Shown here: one piece after another, positions 18,612 to 25,927 of the stretch
How the letters are laid out: every line of letters starts with the position of its first letter
Position numbering within the stretch: the stretch's first letter is position 1
From: Ruania suaedae
GTDB lineage: Bacteria > Actinomycetota > Actinomycetes > Actinomycetales > Beutenbergiaceae
Length of the DNA stretch: 64,000 nucleotides
Assembly: GCF_021049265.1 (NCBI RefSeq)
Contig: NZ_CP088018.1
Span: forward strand, 3,162,001 to 3,226,000
Reading direction: 5' to 3'
Notes under the pieces: model-generated
Databases searched by the model: none
What the model saw: the letters and a program-made list of their open reading frames with translations, nothing else
Told to the model about the DNA's origin: nothing
Made by a program: the position numbers and the translations under genes

Positions 18612-19475
18612 TCAGCGATCGCGGAGAAGGTCGGCAATCATCCGGTGGCCCTCGAGCTCGAACGTCTCGTCGCCGACCCGATAGGCCCAGCACGCGGTCC
18701 CGATCGCGGCGCGTACCTGCTGGCGCCACCAGGCTTCCGGATCGCGAGGATCGGTGCCGTACCCGTCGAAGAAGGCGCGCTCAGCCCCCGGGACCTTCAC
18801 GAACTCGCGGACCGCCAGGCGCTCCAGGTCCTCCGCGGCCGGGCGCATGGCCGCGCGCCCGAAATCGATCACCCGCAGCACCCCGTCGTCCCACAGCCAG
18901 TTCCTCCCCTGCCAATCGCCGTGGGTGGGCACACAGGTCACGGCCACCGGGCCCCATTGGGCGACCATCGCGCGCAATCGCGCGTGCGCCTCCGGGTCGA
19001 TCCGGTGGGCACCGTCGAGCCATGCCTCGGCCTTGGCATTCATCCGCACCTCGTAGTCGGCATCGGCGAGGCTCGCCTGGCCGTGGAAGTGCCGCAGGAG
19101 CTCTCCGGCCTGCGTGTAGACGTCGAGCCGCGCCTCGACCGGCGAGCCCTCGACGAGCTCACCGGGGAGGTAGTCGGTCACCAGCACCTTCGCCGAGTCA
19201 TCGGCATACAGCAGCCGGGCGGCACGACCCTCGGCCACCCAGGGCCGGGTCCACCGGCAGTGCGCACGGATCTCGCGGACGATGTGGTGGTCGGATGGCC
19301 CGCCAGCCTTGATCACCAGGCGACGATCGCCGGACCGCGCCCGCAGGACCGTCGTCGCCACCAACCCCCAGCTCATGTCCGCCTCGATGGTCAAGCCGGG
19401 CAACCACCGCTCCAGGCACTCCCGCTGCACCGCCGTCAATCCACTGAGATCCGACCCTTGTCCGTGAGGCACCAT
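18612..19475 (-). CDS. Aminoglycoside phosphotransferase-like kinase family protein
   Basis: A 287-residue small-molecule kinase-fold protein of the APH/choline kinase type. The Brenner motif is THGDWQGRNWL (catalytic Asp and metal-binding Asn), followed by the metal-binding VIDFGRA. The N-terminal lobe (RRLVIKAGGPSDHHIVREI) carries the ATP-binding Lys. The substrate could be an aminoglycoside, homoserine, choline or a sugar and cannot be told from sequence. It stands alone on the minus strand next to the dnaK promoter region, divergent from the GntR/ABC operon. Confidence 0.78.
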   Translation of the reverse strand: MVPHGQGSDLSGLTAVQRECLERWLPGLTIEADMSWGLVATTVLRARSGDRRLVIKAGGPSDHHIVREIRAHCRWTRPWVAEGRAARLLYADDSAKVLVTDYLPGELVEGSPVEARLDVYTQAGELLRHFHGQASLADADYEVRMNAKAEAWLDGAHRIDPEAHARLRAMVAQWGPVAVTCVPTHGDWQGRNWLWDDGVLRVIDFGRAAMRPAAEDLERLAVREFVKVPGAERAFFDGYGTDPRDPEAWWRQQVRAAIGTACWAYRVGDETFELEGHRMIADLLRDR

Positions 19476-19523
19476 TCGATGTTGCCACGCGAGAGTGCTT
19501 GACGGTACGCCCTCGTCGTGTCA

Positions 19524-19545
19524 CTGTATTACGTACCTAATACAG
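19524..19545. promoter_or_regulatory. Inverted repeat operator of the GntR/ABC operon
   Basis: CTGTATTA-N6-TAATACAG is a perfect 8-base inverted repeat. It ends 19 bases before the start of the GntR-type gene and has the AT-rich form of YtrA-type operators, so autoregulation of the operon is likely. Confidence 0.7.
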
Positions 19546-19564
19546 CATTACGGAAGAGGCCCCG

Positions 19565-19945
19565 ATGGAGTTCGACACCAGCTCCCCGATCTGGGGCCAG
19601 CTCGTGGCCGAGTTCTCGCGACGGATCGTCACCGGCACGTGGCCGGCTGGGAGCCGGATCTCCGGTGTGCGCGAGCTCGCCGGTGACCTCGGCGTGAACC
19701 CGAACACCGTGCAACGGGCGCTGGCGGAACTGGAGCGGCGGGACCTGTGCCGGTCCGAACGCACCGCCGGCCGGTTCGTCACCACCGAGGAACACCACAT
19801 CGACGCCCTGCGCGCCGAGCTCGCACAAGACGCCGCCGACGACTTCGTCCGCCGAACCCGCGGTCTAGGGATGTCCGCGGCCCAGGCTCGGCGCCTGATC
19901 GAGGAGAGATGGAATGACCACCACGACCACCCGGCCGGAGCGTGA
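19565..19945 (+). CDS. GntR family regulator, YtrA subfamily
   Basis: A 126-residue short GntR protein. The winged helix is at residues 8-72 (IWGQLVAEFSRRIVTGTW, SRISGVRELAGDLGVNPNTV, RALAELERRDLCRSERTAGR). Only a short two-helix dimerisation tail follows, as in YtrA, which represses ABC-transporter operons that respond to envelope stress. A GGAAGAGG site precedes the ATG. The last 32 bases overlap the start of the ABC ATPase gene, so the two are co-translated. Confidence 0.9.
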   Translation: MEFDTSSPIWGQLVAEFSRRIVTGTWPAGSRISGVRELAGDLGVNPNTVQRALAELERRDLCRSERTAGRFVTTEEHHIDALRAELAQDAADDFVRRTRGLGMSAAQARRLIEERWNDHHDHPAGA

Positions 19946-20660
19946 ACCGGCCATGACCGACAACGACACCCTCGTCAGCGTCCGGGAGCTGACCGTGCGC
20001 TACGGCGCCCGGACCGCCGTGGACCACCTGGATCTCACCCTGCCCGGCGGACAGATCGTCGGCCTGCTCGGCGAGAACGGCTGCGGCAAGTCGACGCTGC
20101 TGAAGACTCTCGCCGGCGTCTACGCCGATCACAGCGGGGAGGTCCGCATCGCCGGTCACCCGCTGGGGCCGCAGACGAAGGCGCTCGTCTCCTATCTACC
20201 CGACCGCAGCGCTCTCCCGGAGCGCTACCGGGTGAACTACCTGCTGGACCTGTTCGGAGACTTCTTCACTGACTTCGACCGGGCCAGGGCAGCCGAGCTC
20301 ATCGCCTCGTTCGGACTCGAGCCCTCCATGCGCCTCAAGGAGATGTCCAAGGGCATGCGGGAGAAGGTGCACGTGGCACTGACGATGGGCCGCCGCGCCC
20401 GGGTCTACCTGCTCGACGAGCCGATCTCCGGCGTCGATCCCTCGGCGCGGGAAGGGATCCTCGAGGCGATCCTGCGCACCCTCGAGCCGGACTCGCTCCT
20501 CCTCGTGGCCACCCATCTGGTTCACGACCTCGAGACCTCGCTGGACTCGGTGGTGATGATGCGCCGCGGTGGCGTGCTGCTCACCGGTCATGTCGACGAT
20601 CTCCGGGCCGAGCACGGCGCCAGCCTGGAGCAGATCTTCCGAAAGGTGTACCGCTCATGA
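19914..20660 (+). CDS. ABC transporter ATP-binding protein (YtrB-like)
   Basis: A 248-residue ABC ATPase. Walker A is GENGCGKST (residues 53-61), the signature region is EMSKGMREKVHVAL and Walker B is VYLLDEPISGVD near residues 164-175, followed by the switch His in VATHLVHDL. The signature (MSKGMR rather than LSGGQ) is of the exporter type found with GntR/YtrA regulators. ATG at 19914 is preferred over 19953 because GAGGAG lies 7 bases upstream. It overlaps the permease gene by 4 bases. Confidence 0.92.
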   Translation: MTTTTTRPEREPAMTDNDTLVSVRELTVRYGARTAVDHLDLTLPGGQIVGLLGENGCGKSTLLKTLAGVYADHSGEVRIAGHPLGPQTKALVSYLPDRSALPERYRVNYLLDLFGDFFTDFDRARAAELIASFGLEPSMRLKEMSKGMREKVHVALTMGRRARVYLLDEPISGVDPSAREGILEAILRTLEPDSLLLVATHLVHDLETSLDSVVMMRRGGVLLTGHVDDLRAEHGASLEQIFRKVYRS

Positions 20661-21475
20661 TCACCCTGCTCAAGCATGAGTTCATCCAGACACGCGGCCT
20701 GCTCGGGGTGGCTGCCGGCGCTGCCGCGCTGCTCGCCCTGCTGGGCTCGCTGCTCGCCGCCACCGGCTGGCCGGTGCTGGGTCAGCTCGGGCTCGTGATG
20801 GCTCTGATGGCCATCGTCGCGCTCGTCCCCCTCACCCAGATCCTCCTGGCCGTGCGCTACTGGCAGTCGAGCCACGGGCGCGGCGGCTATCTCACCCAGA
20901 CCCTGCCCGTGCCCGGGCCACAAATCTACTGGGCGAAGATGCTCTGGGCCTGGGCCGCCTCGCTGCTCGGGGCACTCCTGAGCATCGGGTTGGCACTCGC
21001 TGCCTCGCCGCTGGTCGCGATCGGGACCGGGGATCAGTTCCGCATCCTGACGACGCTGCAGCAGGGGTGGACGTTGCTCACCGACATGGCCCCGGTGTGG
21101 GGCGTGGTGGCCGCCGTCGCGACCTTCGTGGCGATGATCCTGATCTGGCCGGCGCAGTACTTCTTCGCGGCCACGATCGGTAGTCAGGCCCCGCTGAACC
21201 GCTGGGGCGCGGGCGGCCCGGTCCTGGTCTACATCGCCGTCTACCTCGGCGTGCAGATCATCACCTTCGTCTCCTTCGCCGCGGTCCCGCTCGCCGTCGG
21301 GGCGCAGGAAGGCCGGCTGGCCATGGTCCCCTTCAACCTCTTCGCCGAGATGGCCTCCGGGCCCTCCCCCGCCGATGTGATGCCGCTCGGCTTCATCCCG
21401 GGGCTGCTGGTGGCGACCCTGATCTGCATCATGTGGAGCGTGCACTCGTGGAAGCGGCGGGTGTCGCTGGTGTGA
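20657..21475 (+). CDS. ABC transporter permease of the GntR-controlled operon
   Basis: A 272-residue membrane protein with about six hydrophobic segments, for example LLGVAAGAAALLALLGSLLA, GLVMALMAIVALVPLTQILL and ALAASPLVAIG. The cytoplasmic part RYWQSSHGRGGYLTQTLPVP is the conserved loop of ABC-2-like permeases that pair with YtrB-type ATPases. It starts within the stop of the ATPase gene (ATGA). Substrate unknown; members of this family confer tolerance to antimicrobial peptides or envelope stress. Confidence 0.85.
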   Translation: MITLLKHEFIQTRGLLGVAAGAAALLALLGSLLAATGWPVLGQLGLVMALMAIVALVPLTQILLAVRYWQSSHGRGGYLTQTLPVPGPQIYWAKMLWAWAASLLGALLSIGLALAASPLVAIGTGDQFRILTTLQQGWTLLTDMAPVWGVVAAVATFVAMILIWPAQYFFAATIGSQAPLNRWGAGGPVLVYIAVYLGVQIITFVSFAAVPLAVGAQEGRLAMVPFNLFAEMASGPSPADVMPLGFIPGLLVATLICIMWSVHSWKRRVSLV

Positions 21476-21522
21476 AGAAGGTCGAGCCGAACCGGACTTC
21501 GCGCGCCCCGCCACTCGCTGGC

Positions 21523-21540
21523 GGTATCACTTCTGATACC
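21523..21540. promoter_or_regulatory. Operator candidate of the RHH-Doc module
   Basis: GGTATCA-N4-TGATACC is a perfect 7-base inverted repeat ending 8 bases before the antitoxin ATG. GATACC in its right arm sits where a -10 element would place transcription start at or near the ATG. No ribosome-binding site is visible, so a leaderless, autorepressed transcript is likely. Confidence 0.65.
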
Positions 21541-21548
21541 ATCGCTCT

Positions 21549-21752
21549 ATGGCTATGACCCTGCGTCTCTCCGAGGCCGAGACCGAGGCGCTGCGGCGGC
21601 GGGCAGCCCACGAGTCGCGTTCGATGCAGGACGTAGCTCGGCAGGCGCTGCGCGAGTACGTGGAGAACCACAGCCGTGCCGATCTACTCGACCGCGTCCT
21701 CGACGAGGAGCTACCGCGATATGCCGAGGCGCTGGAGCGGCTCGGTCAGTGA
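21549..21752 (+). CDS. Ribbon-helix-helix antitoxin of Doc-type module
   Basis: A 67-residue protein. The N-terminal ribbon (TLRLSEAETEALRRRA) and the following helices (ESRSMQDVARQALREYVEN) fit the Arc/CopG-type ribbon-helix-helix DNA-binding fold; the C-terminal helix (ADLLDRVLDEELPRYAEALE) should bind the toxin. The GTG of the downstream Doc gene overlaps its stop (GTGA), the usual toxin-antitoxin arrangement. No Shine-Dalgarno sequence precedes ATG 21549; ATG 21555 is an alternative start. Confidence 0.82.
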   Translation: MAMTLRLSEAETEALRRRAAHESRSMQDVARQALREYVENHSRADLLDRVLDEELPRYAEALERLGQ

Positions 21753-22126
21753 TCTTCCTGACCGTTCCCGAGCTCCTTCATGTCGCCGAGCGGGCGCTGG
21801 GGGCTGCGGCGCCGGTCCGTGATCTCGGGATGGTGCAGGCGGCCGCGGCGAGGCCGCAGGCCACCGCTTTCGGCGAGGACGCCTACCCCTCGCTCGAGGA
21901 GAAGGCCGCAGCACTGCTGCACTCGCTCGCACGCAATCGCGCCCTCATCGACGGCAACAAGCGGCTGGCACTGGCGGGGACCCTCGCCTTCCTCGGCGTC
22001 AACGGGCGGCGGCTGACGCTGACACATGACGAGGCCTACGAATTCGTCATGCGGATCTCGGCCGGCGACCTGGAGGAGATCGCCGATATCGCCGAGCGAA
22101 TTAGCTCGGGCAGCGGCCCGCGGTGA
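21749..22126 (+). CDS. Doc (death-on-curing) Fic-fold toxin, catalytic His replaced by Arg
   Basis: A 125-residue Fic-fold protein of the Doc type. The motif region is ARNRALIDGNKRLALAG; the DGNKR phosphate/metal loop is intact. The histidine that Doc and Fic enzymes need in H-x-x-x-[DN]-[GA]-N-K-R is Arg64 here. The codon at 21938-21940 is CGC where a CAC would encode His, a single-base difference. Doc phosphorylates EF-Tu and needs that histidine, so this toxin is probably inactive or altered. The GTG start overlaps the antitoxin stop. Confidence 0.85.
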   Translation: MIFLTVPELLHVAERALGAAAPVRDLGMVQAAAARPQATAFGEDAYPSLEEKAAALLHSLARNRALIDGNKRLALAGTLAFLGVNGRRLTLTHDEAYEFVMRISAGDLEEIADIAERISSGSGPR

Positions 22127-22133
22127 CCCCTTC

Positions 22134-22961
22134 CTAGCGATCACCGCCTGCGCTCTTGACCAGGTGCGCGTGCGCGTACTCGCACACCAGCGCGTGCCGG
22201 TAGACCAGCTGCGGGACGTCGACGTTGGTGTCCATCCACAGGCTCAACCCACCCATCTTCCAGTGGCGGTAGGTGTCGTCCTTGGTGAGCACCGCCAGGA
22301 TCTCCAGGAACGAGTCGTCGAAGCGGAGCGAGTGGATCGCCCGCCGGAACTCCTCCAGGCTCAGGGCGATGCAGAACGGGATGTTCATCAGGCACAGGGC
22401 GGTCTGGATGTCCAGGCGCAGCAGCCGCGGGTGCCGGCGCTCCGGGTCCAGCGGCGGAACGTCCAGCTCGGAGAAGTCCAACCGCTCCGGAGCCTCCACC
22501 TGCACCCCTTCCAGCGCGATGAGCACGTCGTAGACGTTGATGTCGTGCTCGACCACCGCGTTCTCGCCCAGGCCGGCCAACGTCGTCGGGCGCAGCGTCA
22601 CGGGCTCGATGTCGGCCGGGGTGTTGCGGATGATGAAGTTCACCAGGTTCGTCTCGACGACGAAGTGGCGGATCAGGAGCTCCACGGCGTCGGGGGCGAC
22701 GAACCGGCGCAGGAACCACAGGCACAGCGCGTCCATCGTCTTCAGCGACATCCAGCGCATCGGCAGCACCCGCTTGATCAGCGAGATCGCGGTGACCAGG
22801 ATCCGGGAGAAGAAGCGGGCGTACGGGAACAGCCAGCGGCGGGAGAGCCGGCGCTGGTCGTTGATGATCATCCGTACCAGGGAGCGCTCGAGCGGGATCG
22901 AGGGGTCGGCGTGGATCGCCTCCCACATGCTGGGGTCGGACTTGACGAACTCCGGCGACAT
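22134..22961 (-). CDS. Unrecognised protein, third gene of KAS III operon
   Basis: A 275-residue protein that I do not recognise. It appears largely helical and basic near its N-terminus (MIINDQRRLSRRWLFPYARF), with a hydrophobic helix (RILVTAISLIKRVLPM) and a His-containing block (LLIRHFVVETNLVNFIIRN). The C-terminal part has short conserved-looking patches (YRHWKMGGLSLWMDTN, YRHALVCEYAHAHLVKS). It starts 1 base after the stop of the haem-oxygenase-fold gene, so it is probably co-translated and part of the same pathway. It ends 7 bases from the convergent Doc gene. Confidence 0.7.
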   Translation of the reverse strand: MSPEFVKSDPSMWEAIHADPSIPLERSLVRMIINDQRRLSRRWLFPYARFFSRILVTAISLIKRVLPMRWMSLKTMDALCLWFLRRFVAPDAVELLIRHFVVETNLVNFIIRNTPADIEPVTLRPTTLAGLGENAVVEHDINVYDVLIALEGVQVEAPERLDFSELDVPPLDPERRHPRLLRLDIQTALCLMNIPFCIALSLEEFRRAIHSLRFDDSFLEILAVLTKDDTYRHWKMGGLSLWMDTNVDVPQLVYRHALVCEYAHAHLVKSAGGDR

Positions 22962-22962
22962 C

Positions 22963-23661
22963 TCAGACCTGGTCCAGCTCGGTCAGCTGCATGACGTAGA
23001 GCCGGGCCACCACCCGAGCGCAGGAGACGATCTCGTCGGCCGCGGCGGCGTCGATCCGGTCCGAGCTCAGAATCGCGTCGAGGGTGCCGGTGTGCTCGGC
23101 GTCGGCCTCCTGGTGGTAGGTCATGAAGTGCACCTGGTTGTCCGCCAGACCGAGCACGTCCTGGAACCGTCGTGCCCAGCCGGCGGCCTTCTGCGCGCCG
23201 AGGCCTTCGATGATGAACATCGCCCCGAGGCACCCGACGGGGTTGGGCCGGCTCGCCTGGTGGAACATGTAGCCCGAGAGCGCCTGGGAGCCGATGTTCT
23301 TGCGACCGGCGCGCAGCTGCTCGAGCGAGCCGCCGACGGCGACGTAGTCCCGCTCGAGCAACAGGTGGTCGCGGTGCTCCTCCAGTGCGTGGGAGATCGC
23401 GGCCGAGCGCAGGTCGAAGTGGTCCATGTCGAAGTTCGAGGCCGCCCGCGCGATCCACAGCGAGCCGTCGACCACCTGCTGGCGGAGGTTGTGCAGCAGG
23501 GCCTGGTAGTCGGCCACGGTCACCCCACCCTCGGCGAGCGCTCGCAGGATCGGCACCTGGGCCAGGCGCTCCTCGAACTCGGTCCAGACGTCGGCCAGCC
23601 GGGCAGCCAGGGTGTCGGTGCTCGGCTCCGGGGGGCGGTACCCCTCGACGGTGGTGCTCAT
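22963..23661 (-). CDS. Haem-oxygenase-fold, candidate di-iron oxidase/oxygenase
   Basis: A 232-residue all-helical protein of the TenA/haem-oxygenase superfamily, close in pattern to iron-containing redox enzymes (HDO). Candidate metal ligands are the EEHRDH cluster (residues 94-99), Glu152 in FIIEGLGAQKAAGW, and Asp187/His190 in EADAEH. Enzymes of this fold include UndA, which makes 1-alkenes from fatty acids, and N-oxygenases. Its start at 23661 overlaps the stop of the KAS III gene by 4 bases and has AAGGAG upstream, so it should act on the same substrate as that enzyme. Substrate not predictable. Confidence 0.78.
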   Translation of the reverse strand: MSTTVEGYRPPEPSTDTLAARLADVWTEFEERLAQVPILRALAEGGVTVADYQALLHNLRQQVVDGSLWIARAASNFDMDHFDLRSAAISHALEEHRDHLLLERDYVAVGGSLEQLRAGRKNIGSQALSGYMFHQASRPNPVGCLGAMFIIEGLGAQKAAGWARRFQDVLGLADNQVHFMTYHQEADAEHTGTLDAILSSDRIDAAAADEIVSCARVVARLYVMQLTELDQV

Positions 23662-24788
23662 CCGGTGCTCCTTCGTGGTTCGACGACGGTCAGGTGGACG
23701 AACCCGAACGAGAACCGTCCGGACTCGGGAACGGCGAGCAGGATGGTCTCCCCCAGTGCGAAGCGGCCGGTACGCCACGCCTCCTCGAGGGCGATGAAGA
23801 TGCTCGCGGCGCCGGTGTTGCCGCAGGTCTCGAGGTTGGAGAACCAGCGGCTCTGGTCCAGCCCCGGCACGCGCGCGCTCAGGGCGTCGAAGACCAGGTC
23901 GCGGAAGACATTGGTGCTGTAGTGGCAGAGCACGTGGTCGAGCTTGCGCAGGTCGACCAGGCCCCGATCCACCAGCTCCTCGAACTGGGCGAGGCCGGCC
24001 GCTGCGAGCTGATCGAGGACCTTGGTCTCCTGCCGGATCTGCAGCAGGCCGGCCTTCTCGGCGGAGGCGACGTCGGCGTAGTCCTGCCAGGTGTTGCCCG
24101 CGATCGCGGTCGGGCCCTCCAGCCCGGCCCGCATGCAGACCTCGTGCTCGTGCGCGAGGGAGACCTGCCGCACCCAGTCCACCCGCAACGAGGGCCGGTC
24201 CGGGCGGGGCTGGAACTCTACGATCGCCGCGCCGGCGCCGTCGGAGAGCATCCACCGCAGGAAGTGAGCGTCAAGGTGGTCGGTGACACCGTCGAACCGC
24301 CGCTGGTGCAGCCAGCGGCTGGCCAGCTCCGAGCCCACGACGGCGGCCCGTGGGTGGTCCCCGAGCCTGACCTTGCTCACGGCCGCGTCGAGCGCGGCGA
24401 TGCTGGAAGCGCACACGCCGGACGCCGTCAGGACCTGCATGGGGCCACCGCCGAGGCGACCGTGAACCATCGAGGCGAAGCCGGGGACCAACAGGTCGCC
24501 CTGGGTGGTGGCGCAGGCCAGCATGCCCAGGTCGGCGGCCGAGATCCCGCGGTCCGCGAGCGCACCCCGGATCGCATGCGCGGCGAGCTCCTCGTTCAGC
24601 TCGGTGGTGCGACCCTCGGTGTCCATCGCGTAGTAGCGCTGCCGGATGCCGTTGGCCTGCTGGATGCGCGCGCGGATGCGGTCGGTGCGCGCGTCGAGTC
24701 CCCCGAGGCGGCTGGCGACCTGGTCGTTGGAGACCGGCTCGCCCGGCAGGTACCGTCCGAGCCCGGTGAGGTAGGCAGTCGCTGGCAT
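23658..24788 (-). CDS. 3-oxoacyl-ACP synthase III-like (thiolase fold)
   Basis: A 376-residue ketoacyl-synthase III-type enzyme that would condense an acyl-CoA or acyl-ACP with a malonyl unit or another acyl chain. The Cys-His-Asn triad is intact: Cys126 in TASGVCASSIAAL, His289 in VLCHYSTN and Asn324 in TCGNTGAAS. It is longer than housekeeping FabH (about 320-335 residues), which points to a specialised role. It is the first gene of a three-gene operon with a haem-oxygenase-fold enzyme and an unknown protein. No acyl carrier protein is encoded nearby. Confidence 0.88.
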   Translation of the reverse strand: MPATAYLTGLGRYLPGEPVSNDQVASRLGGLDARTDRIRARIQQANGIRQRYYAMDTEGRTTELNEELAAHAIRGALADRGISAADLGMLACATTQGDLLVPGFASMVHGRLGGGPMQVLTASGVCASSIAALDAAVSKVRLGDHPRAAVVGSELASRWLHQRRFDGVTDHLDAHFLRWMLSDGAGAAIVEFQPRPDRPSLRVDWVRQVSLAHEHEVCMRAGLEGPTAIAGNTWQDYADVASAEKAGLLQIRQETKVLDQLAAAGLAQFEELVDRGLVDLRKLDHVLCHYSTNVFRDLVFDALSARVPGLDQSRWFSNLETCGNTGAASIFIALEEAWRTGRFALGETILLAVPESGRFSFGFVHLTVVEPRRSTG

Positions 24789-24879
24789 GGGCTCATTCAG
24801 CCACAGCCGGGCCCGTCTGCGCTACGCACGATCGTGGGGTTGTGGATGACGCCGGCACCGGGTCTCACGCGCACCGGCC

Positions 24880-25362
24880 TCACACCGCGCCCTCGGCGAG
24901 CAGCCCGTCGAGCTTCTCGTAGCCCTCGTTGATGCCGACCTCCATACCGCTGGCGAGCATCCCCTGCTGGGCCGCCATCGATTCCACGATGGACTTCGCC
25001 ACCGTCCGGCACCGGCCGCCCTCGAGCGCCTCGAAGGTCATGATCTCCAGCGCCACGGCCTCCCGCATCTCCTCGAAGCCGAAGGTCTGCACGATCTTCT
25101 CACCCGGGATCGCGTCGTGGAAGCAGCCGAAGAAGTGGGCCACCACCTGCCCGTCCTGCAGGGCGTGGTACCGGTAGCTGCCACCGGTGCGGCAGTCCCA
25201 GGTCACGATGTCCATCTCGATCGAGCGCGGGCCCAGCCAGCGCTTGACCAGCTCGGGCTCGGCCCAGGCGCGGTAGACCCGCTCCGGCGGGGCGTCGAAC
25301 TCGCGGGTGATGGTGATGACCGGGATGTCCGGGTCGGCCTCGATCGTGGCTTCCTTGCTCAT
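24880..25362 (-). CDS. SRPBCC/AHSA1-family protein
   Basis: A 160-residue START-like hydrophobic-pocket protein of the Aha1 C-terminal (AHSA1) group: DIPVITITREFDAPPERVYR, AWAEPELVKRWLGP, CRTGGSYRYHALQDG and the C-terminal helix MEVGINEGYEKLDGLL. Its function is unknown in most bacteria, but it is very often encoded right behind an ArsR-type regulator, as here. ATG at 25362 overlaps the ArsR stop (ATGA) and has a good AAGGAG site. Confidence 0.88.
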   Translation of the reverse strand: MSKEATIEADPDIPVITITREFDAPPERVYRAWAEPELVKRWLGPRSIEMDIVTWDCRTGGSYRYHALQDGQVVAHFFGCFHDAIPGEKIVQTFGFEEMREAVALEIMTFEALEGGRCRTVAKSIVESMAAQQGMLASGMEVGINEGYEKLDGLLAEGAV

Positions 25363-25733
25363 GATGCTGCTCCTTCGTTGTTCTCGGGGCTGCTGGTCGC
25401 GGCACCCTCGTCTTCCTCCGCCATCTCCGCCAGCACGACATCGAGCCGGGAGAACCGCTCCTCGGCCTCGCGCCGGTACCGCTCGATCCACGCCGTCATG
25501 AGGCTGAGCACCTCTGCCTCCAGGTGCACCGGCCGCTTCTGAGCATCGCGCCGCCGGCTCACGAGCCCGGCGTCCTGAAGCACGCGGATGTGCTTGGACA
25601 CCGCCTGCAGGCTCATGTCGTACGGCTCGGCCAGATCGCCGACCGTGGCATCACCCTGGGCGAGCCTCGCCACCAGGTCACGACGCGTCCGGTCGGCAAG
25701 TGCCTGGAACACCCGGGAGAGCTGGTCAGCCAT
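25359..25733 (-). CDS. ArsR family regulator of the AHSA1 gene
   Basis: A 124-residue winged-helix repressor (LSRVFQALADRTRRDLVARL, VGDLAEPYDMSLQAVSKHIR, LQDAGLVSRRRDAQKRPVHL). The ArsR-type metal-binding cysteines are absent: there is no CVCDL motif. It therefore belongs to the non-metal branch paired with AHSA1 proteins. The C-terminus is a disordered acidic tail (EEDEGAATSSPENNEGAAS). Operator-like repeats with TCAAC half-sites lie upstream. Confidence 0.9.
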   Translation of the reverse strand: MADQLSRVFQALADRTRRDLVARLAQGDATVGDLAEPYDMSLQAVSKHIRVLQDAGLVSRRRDAQKRPVHLEAEVLSLMTAWIERYRREAEERFSRLDVVLAEMAEEDEGAATSSPENNEGAAS

Positions 25734-25748
25734 ACCTGGATCGACTCC

Positions 25749-25764
25749 TCAACTGATTGGTTGA
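25749..25764. promoter_or_regulatory. TCAAC-N6-GTTGA operator 1 of ArsR/AHSA1 pair
   Basis: An inverted repeat 16 bases upstream of the ArsR start, with the same half-site as the repeat at 25798-25815. The shared half-site suggests two binding sites for the same regulator. Confidence 0.55.
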
Positions 25765-25797
25765 TGACTGGGAACGTAGCGCCTCGCGACCCCCCTG

Positions 25798-25815
25798 GTC
25801 AACCGTCTGGTTGAC
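25798..25815. promoter_or_regulatory. GTCAACC-N4-GGTTGAC operator 2
   Basis: A perfect 7-base inverted repeat 65 bases upstream of the ArsR start, containing the TCAAC/GTTGA half-sites of operator 1. Autoregulation of the ArsR/AHSA1 operon is the likely role. Confidence 0.65.
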
Positions 25816-25927
25816 AACCGTCCAGCACCTGTCGTCCCACCTGCTGAACAACCGTTGAGCACTCCCGCGAGGGTGCGCCATCATCACGCGAGCGGCGAGT
25901 GCACGCCGACCCATCTGAGGAGCCGGC

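Noticed and set aside
24797-25012. A 71-codon minus-strand frame after the AHSA1 gene and before the KAS III gene
   Set aside because: It overlaps the end of the AHSA1 gene in another frame and has no ribosome-binding site or recognisable sequence.
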